A stretch of 7,822 bases of DNA from Syntrophaceae bacterium UBA1163 (GTDB lineage: Bacteria > Desulfobacterota > BSN033 > UBA1163), in assembly GCA_002311635.1 (NCBI GenBank), contig DBZJ01000158.1, positions 235-8,056 of the forward strand, given 5' to 3'. Made by a program: the position numbers and the translations under genes. Below the pieces are notes generated by a model. It was not told the origin of the DNA. It did no database searches and was given only the letters and a program-made list of their open reading frames with translations. Of this stretch, positions 1 to 5,681 are shown in pieces; position 1 is the first letter of the stretch, and every line of letters starts with the position of its first letter.

Positions 1-66
1 GGTAACATTTATTAATGAGGCATCAGGATGGTGAGACATTTGGCCAGAAAGAGAAAGACGCTGCAT
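1..66 (-). CDS. Possible 5' end of a further gene, cut by the window edge
   Basis: An ATG at 66-64 opens a frame of 22 codons that is still open at base 1; the protein would begin MQRLSLSGQMSHHPDASL. An in-frame stop lies ten codons upstream, so the gene, if real, starts about here. No strong Shine-Dalgarno sequence precedes it, only a weak AGAG-like stretch. It would be co-oriented with etfA, 177 nt downstream of that gene's stop. I do not recognise the protein, and 22 residues are too few to judge. Chance openness over 66 nt is common, so this is only a pointer to look past the edge. Confidence 0.25.
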   Translation of the reverse strand, partial: MQRLSLSGQMSHHPDASLINVT

Positions 67-95
67 CGTCTCTAATACGGAAATGTGGATTTTCT

Positions 96-233
96 AAATT
101 CCAAATCCCAAATTGCAAATCACAAATAAATTCCAAGCTCGAAATCCATAATGACCGAAAGGATTTTGTTTGGAATTTGCAATTTTGATCATTCGAATTT
201 GTTTGTTATTTGGTGCTTGTAATTTGGTGCTTG
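96..233. repeat. Period-7 degenerate repeat in two facing arms, downstream of etfA
   Basis: On the plus strand 96-130 reads as five consecutive heptamers beginning AAAT (first units AAATTCC, AAATCCC). On the minus strand 233-199 reads as heptamers of the CAAATTA / CAAGCAC type. ATTTGGTGCTTG occurs twice, at 208-219 and 222-233, exactly 14 nt apart. The arms face each other: AAATTGCAAAT at 110-120 is the exact reverse complement of 175-185, ATTCCAA at 130-136 pairs with TTGGAAT at 170-176, and AAATCC at 142-147 pairs with GGATTT at 161-166. The central hairpin, read on the minus strand, is followed by a T-rich stretch, so it might weakly end etfA transcription. The stem is AT-rich and interrupted, and I do not call a terminator. 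No gene is supported between 67 and 243. Confidence 0.7.
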
Positions 234-243
234 CCTGAGGGGC

Positions 244-1446
244 TTACCTTCCCAGCCTTTTCTTAAACTCCTGGGTCAGCATGGGAACGACCGTAAAGAG
301 ATCGCCTACAATGCCATAGGTGGCGATCTTAAAAATGGGGGCTTCACCATCCTTGTTGATGGCGACAATGATATCCGACGTCTTCATGCCAGCCTGGTGC
401 TGGATGGAACCCGAGATACCGCAGGCGATGTAGATCTTGGGCCGAACCGTGCGGCCAGTCTGCCCGACCTGGTGTTCGTAAGGAATCCAGCCTGAATCGA
501 CGGCTGCGCGAGAAGCGCCCACGGCAGCCCCTAATACCCCTGCCAGTTCGCGGATGACTTTGAAATTCTCGCCCCCTCCCATGCCTCTTCCTCCCGAGAC
601 GATGATCTCCGCATCCGACAGATTGACCGTTTCCGCCCCTTTGATGAATTCCAAAATCTTTGTTCTGACCTGATCCTCGGTCATCTGGAGCGTTTCCCGG
701 ATGATCTCTCCTTTTCTTGAATCGTCCTTCGGAGGCATGGGAAACACTTTGGGCCGGACCGTAGCCATCTGGGGCCGGAACTCGGGATGGTCGAGAATCG
801 TTGCCATGATGTTTCCGCCGAAAGCCGGCCGAGTCTGTACGAGATATTTTGTTTCCGGATCGATGCCCAGATCGGTACAGTCTGCTGTTAACCCGGTCTC
901 CAATGTGGTCGCAACCCTTCCGGCAAAATCCCGGCCCTGAGTGGTGGCCCCGAAAAGGACGATCTCGGGTTTGTATTTCCGAATGAGAGACACCGCAGCC
1001 TCTGCGTAAGGGTCCGTCCGATATTGTTTGAGTAGCGGGCTCTCCATAACGTAGACTTTCTCCGCCCCGTGGGCAATGGCTTCCTTGGCAAACGGGTCCA
1101 CCGCTTCCTTATCCCCTAACAGCATCCCACAGAGTTTGCATCCAACGGCGTCCGCCAGCCCTCTTCCCTGTCCAAGAAGTTCGAAAGAGATACTCGCAAC
1201 TTTGCCGAATTCATGCTCGATAAAAATCCAGATATCTTTGGCGCTGGTACCCTCGGCCGCGCTCTTCTCCTCCTTGATGAGCGTGATGGCATTCACCGGA
1301 CAGACCTCCACACAGGCCCCGCAGAAGGTGCACTTCTCGTCGACCACGGCCTTCCCTTCCTGCATACTCAGGGCATCGAAGGGACAGGAAGGAATACAGG
1401 ACTCACATCCGGTGCACGTATCCTTATCAATGATCAATTTCGACAT
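244..1446 (-). CDS. etfA: Electron-transfer flavoprotein alpha subunit with N-terminal 2x[4Fe-4S] ferredoxin domain
   Basis: This is the cytoplasmic FAD-binding subunit of an ETF heterodimer that carries electrons to or from an acyl-CoA dehydrogenase. Residues 1-55 form a bacterial ferredoxin domain with two full CxxCxxCxxxCP motifs (C11, C14, C17, C21 and C39, C42, C45, C49). About 70-230 is the ETF alpha N-terminal fold. About 280-395 is the FAD domain, with [12 protein letters not shown], the [12 protein letters not shown] stretch and the ETF-alpha signature around [15 protein letters not shown] (339-353). At 400 aa it is longer than ordinary EtfA (about 310-340), and the ferredoxin accounts for the excess. 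The ATG at 1446 follows a GGGAGGGG Shine-Dalgarno. The gene is last in the thiolase-crotonase-etfB-etfA unit, 114 nt after etfB across a repeat. Ferredoxin-fused EtfA is known in anaerobes, for example CarE of the caffeyl-CoA reductase complex. Electron bifurcation or confurcation is an inference here. Confidence 0.95.
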   Translation of the reverse strand: MSKLIIDKDTCTGCESCIPSCPFDALSMQEGKAVVDEKCTFCGACVEVCPVNAITLIKEEKSAAEGTSAKDIWIFIEHEFGKVASISFELLGQGRGLADAVGCKLCGMLLGDKEAVDPFAKEAIAHGAEKVYVMESPLLKQYRTDPYAEAAVSLIRKYKPEIVLFGATTQGRDFAGRVATTLETGLTADCTDLGIDPETKYLVQTRPAFGGNIMATILDHPEFRPQMATVRPKVFPMPPKDDSRKGEIIRETLQMTEDQVRTKILEFIKGAETVNLSDAEIIVSGGRGMGGGENFKVIRELAGVLGAAVGASRAAVDSGWIPYEHQVGQTGRTVRPKIYIACGISGSIQHQAGMKTSDIIVAINKDGEAPIFKIATYGIVGDLFTVVPMLTQEFKKRLGR

Positions 1447-1470
1447 TCGCCCCTCCCATCTTTAGAAAAA

Positions 1471-1552
1471 CGTGATTCGTGTCCGTGATCCGTGATTCGT
1501 AATAAACCCCATTCGAATCATGGCCTTTGCGATTCACGAGAAACGACTCACG
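1471..1552. repeat. Heptamer-based imperfect palindrome between etfB and etfA
   Basis: CGTGATTCGT occurs exactly twice (1471-1480 and 1491-1500) with a CGTGATC unit between (1484-1490), giving mostly 7-nt steps that each begin CGTG or CGT. The facing arm, read on the minus strand, has CGTGAGT (1552-1546), CGTTTCT (1545-1539) and CGTGAAT (1538-1532), again in 7-nt steps. The two arms can fold together over about 20 nt with a few mismatches, around an 8-nt palindrome ATTCGAAT at 1511-1518. It lies inside the presumed etfBA message, so it could shape mRNA stability or the EtfB:EtfA ratio. No promoter is evident here, and apart from this repeat and the etfA ribosome binding site the gap 1447-1560 looks empty. 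Confidence 0.75.
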
Positions 1553-1560
1553 GGTACCGC

Positions 1561-2361
1561 TCATTTGATGAACTTTGTCTCCATCAATTTATCCACCAGA
1601 AGAGGAACCACTTCGGATAATTCCCCTTTCAAAATCTCGCCGCCTCCTTTTCTGGGCTCCGGAGAAAAAATCTTCGTCACCCAGGTAGGTGATCCTTTTG
1701 ATCCAATATGGTTCTCTTCCGCGCCGATATCCTTTGCGGTCAGGGTAGGAATCTGCGCTTTGGCCGCCTTCTTGATCCCCAACAGGGAGGGCAGCCTCGG
1801 CTCATTGATATCCTTGACCACGGTCAACAAGGCGGGGAGCGACGCTTCAACAACCTCTCTCCCGTTCTCCAGCAGTCGTTCCACCACAATCCTCTTCTTC
1901 TCGGGATCAATCTCCCTGACCTTTGATACGTAAGTCAGCTGTGGGATTCTCAGGCGGGTAGCGACGCCAGGCCCGACTTGAGCCGTATCTCCATCGATGG
2001 CCTGCTTTCCACAAATCACTAAGTCAAAATCGCCAACGACCGTTTTAATCGTCTTGGAAAGGGTATAAGCCGTCGCCAGGGTATCCGCTCCTGCAAAGGC
2101 CTTGTCCGAGACGAGATAGACCTTGTCCGCACCCACCGCCAGCGCGTTTTTCAAAACCTCAACGGCCTGTGGAGGGCCCATACTGATCACATGAACTTCT
2201 CCCCCATGCTTCTCTTTGAGGAGCAGTGCCTCTTCGACAGCGTATTCGTCAAAGGGATTGGTAATACTTGCCACACCCTCCCGGATCATCGAATTGGTCT
2301 TCGGGTCGATCTTCAACTCCGTCGTGTCCGGGACCTGTTTAATGCATACGGCGATCTTCAC
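1561..2361 (-). CDS. etfB: Electron-transfer flavoprotein beta subunit
   Basis: This is the partner of the following EtfA, 266 aa, normal for the family. It starts VCIKQVPDT (5-13), then NPFDEYAVEEALLLKEK (35-51), SMGPPQA (60-66), GADTLATAYTL (91-101), GKQAIDGDTAQVGPG (118-132) and the EtfB signature NEPRLPSLLGIKKAAK (186-201). GADTLAT, QAIDGDTAQVGP and the KGSPTWV stretch (222-228) resemble the EtfB of clostridial butyryl-CoA dehydrogenase complexes rather than the mitochondrial or E. coli FixA type. This fits an anaerobic, possibly bifurcating ETF, but the resemblance is from memory and not an alignment. Translation starts at a GTG, 10 nt after the crotonase stop, behind a near-perfect Shine-Dalgarno that overlaps that stop, so coupled translation is likely. 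No truncation is seen. Confidence 0.95.
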   Translation of the reverse strand: MKIAVCIKQVPDTTELKIDPKTNSMIREGVASITNPFDEYAVEEALLLKEKHGGEVHVISMGPPQAVEVLKNALAVGADKVYLVSDKAFAGADTLATAYTLSKTIKTVVGDFDLVICGKQAIDGDTAQVGPGVATRLRIPQLTYVSKVREIDPEKKRIVVERLLENGREVVEASLPALLTVVKDINEPRLPSLLGIKKAAKAQIPTLTAKDIGAEENHIGSKGSPTWVTKIFSPEPRKGGGEILKGELSEVVPLLVDKLMETKFIK

Positions 2362-2372
2362 CCTTTCCTCCT
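2362..2372 (-). promoter_or_regulatory. Ribosome binding site fixing the GTG start of etfB
   Basis: The minus strand reads AGGAGG at 2372-2367, then five bases and GTG at 2361-2359. The SD begins on the last base of the crotonase TGA stop (2374-2372). The strength and spacing support GTG as the true start and suggest translational coupling of the two genes. Confidence 0.85.
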
Positions 2373-3154
2373 CATCTTCCTTTAAAATTGGGCTTTCTCT
2401 TTTCGAGAAATGCCGTCATTCCTTCCTTCTGGTCCTCCGTGGCAAAACCGAGGCCGAAGGCATAGGATTCTAAAGAACAGGCTTCTGTCAGGTTCATATT
2501 GAACCCCTCGTCCATCACCCTCTTGGCCAATCTCACTCCAACGGCTCCATTGGCCGCGATCTGGAGGGCCACCTTTTTGGCCTCCTCCATCAGAGAGGCC
2601 TGGGGAAAGACTCTATTGACAATCCCCATCTGATAAGCCTCCTGCGCTGTGATCACCTTCCCGGTTAGGATCATTTCTTTCGCTCTCCCTTTTCCGATCA
2701 GACGGGGAAGCCTCTGTGTCCCTCCGAAGCCCGGAAAGACGCCGAGGGTGACCTCCGGAAAACCAAACCGCGCATTCTCCGAAGCATAGACGAAATCACA
2801 GGCAATGGCGATCTCCGTTCCTCCCCCCAGGGCGTAGCCATTGACAGCCGCAATCACCGGCCGGTCAAAATCCTGGATCATTTTCAAGGTGAGATTCCCC
2901 AGCCTCGAGAAGTTCAGGGCCTCGATGGAGTTCATCCCTTTCATCTCCTCAATGTCCGCGCCGGCGACAAACGCTTTCTCTCCACTCCCCGTCACGATGA
3001 GGGCCCTTACTTCAGGATGATCTTTCACCTCCTCGATGCCCGCCTGGATATCTTTGAGGGTTTCCGTGTTCAGGGAATTGAGCGCCCTGGGTCGATTGAC
3101 CGCGAGGATCCCGACTACCCCTTCAAAAGACACCAAAACATTCTTATAGTCCAT
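2372..3154 (-). CDS. crt: Enoyl-CoA hydratase / crotonase (3-hydroxybutyryl-CoA dehydratase type)
   Basis: This gene reversibly hydrates a trans-2-enoyl-CoA, probably short-chain such as crotonyl-CoA, to the 3-hydroxyacyl-CoA. The 260 aa match a single-domain crotonase. The oxyanion-hole segments AGADI (64-68) and GYALGGG (106-112) are present. Both catalytic glutamates of true hydratases are in place: E114 in GGGTEIAIACD and E134 in FPEVTLG, followed by GGTQRLPRLIG (144-154). This argues for a hydratase rather than a crotonase-fold hydrolase or decarboxylase. The ATG at 3154 follows GGAG with 7 nt spacing. It lies between thiolase and etfBA, an arrangement familiar from butyrate and crotonate metabolism of anaerobes. 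Chain-length preference cannot be read from the sequence, and the crt symbol is by role rather than proven orthology. Confidence 0.93.
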   Translation of the reverse strand: MDYKNVLVSFEGVVGILAVNRPRALNSLNTETLKDIQAGIEEVKDHPEVRALIVTGSGEKAFVAGADIEEMKGMNSIEALNFSRLGNLTLKMIQDFDRPVIAAVNGYALGGGTEIAIACDFVYASENARFGFPEVTLGVFPGFGGTQRLPRLIGKGRAKEMILTGKVITAQEAYQMGIVNRVFPQASLMEEAKKVALQIAANGAVGVRLAKRVMDEGFNMNLTEACSLESYAFGLGFATEDQKEGMTAFLEKRKPNFKGR

Positions 3155-3163
3155 CTCTTTGCT

Positions 3164-3221
3164 CCGTGTCTCGTGTCCGAATAAATGTTAGTTCTTAACT
3201 CATCACTCTTAACTCTCAACT
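3164..3221. repeat. Period-7 repeat filling the thiolase-crotonase gap
   Basis: On the plus strand, CCGTGTC (3164-3170) is followed by TCGTGTC (3171-3177). A second block then has CTTAACT at 3194-3200 and again at 3208-3214, with CATCACT between and CTCAACT after (3215-3221), all in 7-nt register. TCTTAACTC is an exact 9-bp repeat, 14 nt apart (3193-3201 and 3207-3215). The last unit runs over the thiolase stop codon (3218-3216), so the repeat supplies the end of that gene. The GTGTC units resemble part of the repeat between etfB and etfA. No promoter or gene is seen in this 61-nt gap. Confidence 0.65.
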
Positions 3222-4499
3222 TTTTTCGACGACCATGGCCATGCCCTGACCACCGCCGATACAGAGGGTGGCAAGACCGAGATTGACCTTTCGACGCTTC
3301 ATCTCATGAAGGAGCGTGACGATCAACCTGGCGCCCGAGCATCCGATAGGATGGCCCAAAGAGATCCCGCTCCCGTTGACATTCGTCTTTTCCATGTCGA
3401 ACTGCAGCTCCCGGATGCATGCAATCGCCTGGGAAGCAAAAGCCTCGTTCAATTCGATCAATCCGATGTCATTAAGAGTCACTCCGGCCTTTCTTAAGAC
3501 CTTCCTTACTGCAGGTATGGGACCCAACCCCATATAGGCGGGGTCAACCCCTCCGGCAGCATAGGCCCGGATGGTTCCCATGGGTTCTAACTTCAACGCC
3601 TTCGCCGTATCTTTAGACATCAACAGAACAGCGGCAGCCGCATCATTGATCCCGGAGGCATTTCCCGCGGTCACGGTTCCTCCCGGTTTAAAGGCGGTCG
3701 GGAGTTTGGCCATCTTCTCCAACGAGGTGTCCATGGGCCTCTCATCTGTATTGAAGATGATCGGCTCACCCTTCTTTTGCGGAATGGTCACCGAAACGAT
3801 CTCTTCCTTGAAAATGCCATTCTTGATGGCTGCCCTCGCCCTCTGATGGCTCAGCAATCCCAGCTCATCCTGGTCTTTTCTCGAAATGCCATATTTCTCT
3901 GCGATGTTCTCCGCGGTCAGTCCCATGTGGTACCCATAAAAAATCTCAAAGAGCCCGTCAAAGACCATCAAATCGACCATCTCCTGGTTGAACATCCTGG
4001 CGCCCCAGCGGCCCAGGGGGAAGGCATAAGGAACCTGGCTCATGTTCTCCATCCCTCCAGCCACCACAACCTCTGCCTCACCTGTCATAATTGATTGAGC
4101 CCCTAAGGCAATCGCCTTGAGACCCGAAGCACAGACTTTGTTGACAGTGAAGGCATTCGTTTCCTTGGGCATCCCGGCATGAATTGTCGCCTGGCGCGAC
4201 GGATTCTGTCCTTGCCCGGCCTGGAGGACATTGCCCATAATCACCTCATCGACCTGAACCCCTTCCGCGGACTCATCCCATTGCTGATGGGATTTCTCCA
4301 GTTCTGTCATGCCTGTCCATTTAAACGGGTCGGGAGCAACCTCAAGAAGTTCTTTTTTAACAATCGGCCTAAGACGAACTCTCTTAAGAGCTTCTTTGAT
4401 GGCGATGGCTCCTAATTTGATTGCCGAAACCTCTTTCAAGGAGGCCCCGAACGTGCCGATGGCAGTTCTGGCTCCACTCACAATGACCGCTTCTCTCAT
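3216..4499 (-). CDS. Thiolase (acetyl-CoA C-acetyltransferase family) with N-terminal insertion
   Basis: This enzyme condenses two acetyl-CoA to acetoacetyl-CoA or, in the degradative direction, cleaves 3-ketoacyl-CoA. The catalytic residues are complete: nucleophile C123 in NKVCASGLKA, the NEAFA loop (351-355), H383 in GISLGHPIGCSGAR and C413 in CIGGGQGMA. At 427 aa it is about 35 longer than typical thiolases (about 390). The extra length lies at about 41-82, between LGAIAIKEALKR and VDEVIMGNVLQAG, where relatives have a short link. The insertion is hydrophilic, with several Trp and Glu residues. The ATG at 4499 follows AGGAG at 6 nt. It is first in the second operon, behind a promoter at 4622-4594. 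The product could be acetyl-CoA acetyltransferase (thl/atoB) or a broader 3-ketoacyl-CoA thiolase, and sequence alone does not settle this. Confidence 0.93.
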   Translation of the reverse strand: MREAVIVSGARTAIGTFGASLKEVSAIKLGAIAIKEALKRVRLRPIVKKELLEVAPDPFKWTGMTELEKSHQQWDESAEGVQVDEVIMGNVLQAGQGQNPSRQATIHAGMPKETNAFTVNKVCASGLKAIALGAQSIMTGEAEVVVAGGMENMSQVPYAFPLGRWGARMFNQEMVDLMVFDGLFEIFYGYHMGLTAENIAEKYGISRKDQDELGLLSHQRARAAIKNGIFKEEIVSVTIPQKKGEPIIFNTDERPMDTSLEKMAKLPTAFKPGGTVTAGNASGINDAAAAVLLMSKDTAKALKLEPMGTIRAYAAGGVDPAYMGLGPIPAVRKVLRKAGVTLNDIGLIELNEAFASQAIACIRELQFDMEKTNVNGSGISLGHPIGCSGARLIVTLLHEMKRRKVNLGLATLCIGGGQGMAMVVEKS

Positions 4500-4554
4500 T
4501 TGACTCTCCTCTTAGTCCCCTGAGGGCAGATTTGATATGAAATAAAAAAGATAC

Positions 4555-4579
4555 ACGGTCTCTTTATTCAAGAGATCGT
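4555..4579. promoter_or_regulatory. Imperfect inverted repeat in the leader of the thiolase operon (candidate operator)
   Basis: ACGGTCTCTT (4555-4564) and AAGAGATCGT (4570-4579) are reverse complements except for one position, separated by 5 nt. It lies just downstream of the predicted transcription start (about 4587) and about 55 nt before the thiolase ATG. The size and placement fit a dimeric repressor site, for example of the TetR type often found with beta-oxidation genes. Read as minus-strand RNA it is a hairpin with one A-C mismatch, followed after 5 nt by six Ts, so a weak terminator or attenuator is the alternative. Confidence 0.45.
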
Positions 4580-4583
4580 TCTT

Positions 4584-4617
4584 AAAACCATTTTTTTTAG
4601 CCCAAAACATTTTTTTT
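4584..4617 (-). repeat. Two near-identical A8-TG-T4 elements overlapping the promoter
   Basis: The minus strand has A8 TG TTTT from 4617 to 4604 and A8 TGG TTTT from 4598 to 4584, starting 19 nt apart. The copies differ by one inserted G. One covers the end of the -35 and the start of the spacer, the other most of the -10 and the start site. They may be paired protein-binding sites or phased bend elements; no regulator is identified. Confidence 0.5.
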
Positions 4618-4622
4618 GTCAA
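4594..4622 (-). promoter_or_regulatory. Sigma-70-type promoter for the thiolase-crt-etfBA operon
   Basis: The minus strand has a perfect -35 TTGACA (4622-4617), a 17-nt spacer and a -10-like TAAAAA (4599-4594), which matches TATAAT at four of six positions. The start would fall near 4587, giving a leader of about 90 nt before the thiolase ATG. Two A8 tracts lie in and next to the core elements and may bend the DNA. It is the only convincing promoter in the window. A promoter for the upstream glycyl radical enzyme unit must lie beyond 7822. Confidence 0.6.
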
Positions 4623-4663
4623 CCTCTTTTTCGAATTGGGGATGACATTCAAGGAATGAAATA

Positions 4664-5668
4664 TTAATACATCCTTTTCAATTTCGATAGGTTGGCAGCA
4701 GTGACAATGGCTTTCACAAGATTGGCCGGATCGGCCAACCCTTTTCCGGCAAGGTCATAGGCCGTTCCGTGATCGACCGATGTCCTGATAAAAGGCAACC
4801 CCAATGTAAAATTGACTGCCTCTTTGAAATCGAGCATCTTAATCGGGATCAGGCCTTGGTCGTGATACATGGAGACAACGACGTCAAAGGTACTACGGCT
4901 TGAAAGGTTGAAAAAAGAGTCAGCGGGAAAGGGTCCTTGGACATCCATTCCAAGCGATCTTGCCTCAGCGATAGCCGGAAGGACCTCCCTTTTCTCCTCT
5001 TCTCCCAAAAGCCCTTCTTCTCCGCAATGGGGATTGAGGCCAAGGACAGCCAATTTTGGGTGAGGAATCCCGAAATACTTTTTCATCCCTTCGTCCGTCA
5101 ATCGAAGGATGGAGAGGATACGACCTGCAGTGATCCATCGTGAAACATCCTTAAGGGGAAGATGGGTTGTCACCAGGACGATCTTCCATTTCGATCCCAA
5201 AAACATCATGGCAACAGGAGAGCTTTGAGACAAATGGGCCAGGAGTTCTGTGTGACCGGGAAATGAATAACCGGCCGCATTGATCGCCTGCTTATTGATC
5301 GGACAGGTCGTGATCGCATCCAACGATCCCTTCGTCACCCACTTGACCGCCTCTTCGACATATCTCACCATCGCCTCTCCGCATGCTTTGTCTGGCTTGC
5401 CGAAACGAAGAGAAGTGAGGTCTAATCGGCTTACGGGAACGAGGAATATTTTTCCAGGAACGTACCCGTCTTCGGGAATTTTCTCAATGACCTCAATGGT
5501 GACAGAAAGCTTTTGAATTTGGATGGCTCTTGAAAGCACCTCCAGGTCGCCGAAGACGATCGGCAGGCAGGCTTGGAAGGGCTCTTCCATAGAGAGAGCC
5601 TTCACGATGATTTCCGGCCCGATGCCGGTCGGATCACCCATCGTGATTCCGATAATAGGAAGTGTCAT
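4664..5668 (-). CDS. pdxA: PdxA-family metal- and NAD-dependent dehydrogenase (4-hydroxythreonine-4-phosphate dehydrogenase-like)
   Basis: Classical PdxA oxidises 4-hydroxy-L-threonine 4-phosphate with NAD in pyridoxal phosphate synthesis; the product then decarboxylates. The 334 aa match E. coli PdxA (329). The motifs run in order: GITMGDPTGIGPEI (7-20), TCPINKQAI (121-129), GHTELLAHL (138-146), THL (168-170), LNPHCGEEG (211-219), GPFPAD (245-250), MYHDQGLIP (267-275) and IRTSVDHGTAYDLAG (294-308). H169, H214 and H269 correspond to the three metal ligands of E. coli PdxA (H166, H211, H266). I chose the ATG at 5668, behind GAGGGG at 7 nt, rather than an in-frame TTG at 5683. It closely follows the activase, so it likely belongs to the radical enzyme's operon. 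Relatives act on four-carbon sugar-acid phosphates (PdxA2) or a dihydrodiol of terephthalate (TphB), so the substrate here may not be the vitamin B6 one. Confidence 0.9.
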   Translation of the reverse strand: MTLPIIGITMGDPTGIGPEIIVKALSMEEPFQACLPIVFGDLEVLSRAIQIQKLSVTIEVIEKIPEDGYVPGKIFLVPVSRLDLTSLRFGKPDKACGEAMVRYVEEAVKWVTKGSLDAITTCPINKQAINAAGYSFPGHTELLAHLSQSSPVAMMFLGSKWKIVLVTTHLPLKDVSRWITAGRILSILRLTDEGMKKYFGIPHPKLAVLGLNPHCGEEGLLGEEEKREVLPAIAEARSLGMDVQGPFPADSFFNLSSRSTFDVVVSMYHDQGLIPIKMLDFKEAVNFTLGLPFIRTSVDHGTAYDLAGKGLADPANLVKAIVTAANLSKLKRMY

Positions 5669-5675
5669 GAGCAAA

Positions 5676-5681
5676 CCCCTC
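5676..5681 (-). promoter_or_regulatory. Ribosome binding site fixing the ATG start of pdxA
   Basis: GAGGGG on the minus strand lies 7 nt before the ATG at 5668-5666 and overlaps the activase stop (TGA, 5682-5680). It would lie inside the coding region if the upstream TTG at 5683 were used, which favours the ATG and suggests coupled translation with the activase gene. Confidence 0.7.

Noticed and set aside
56..71. AGACG-CTGCAT-CGTCT short hairpin as a terminator.
   Set aside because: The stem is only 5 bp with no T-run after it on either strand, and it overlaps the possible start of a minus-strand gene.
15..188. A plus-strand ATG frame of 57 codons covering the left part of the period-7 repeat.
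   Set aside because: It has no ribosome binding site, and its second half is a translation of the heptamer repeat (FQIPN- and NSKLE-like residues), so it is most likely a by-product of the repeat.
1076..1465. A 129-codon plus-strand frame antisense to the ferredoxin domain of etfA.
   Set aside because: The cysteine motifs on the minus strand establish the true coding frame; this one is low-complexity Ser/Pro/Leu.
1520..1933. A 137-codon plus-strand frame starting in the etfB-etfA gap.
   Set aside because: It is antisense to etfB, begins inside the repeat, is Ser/Thr-rich and featureless, and has no supporting start signal.
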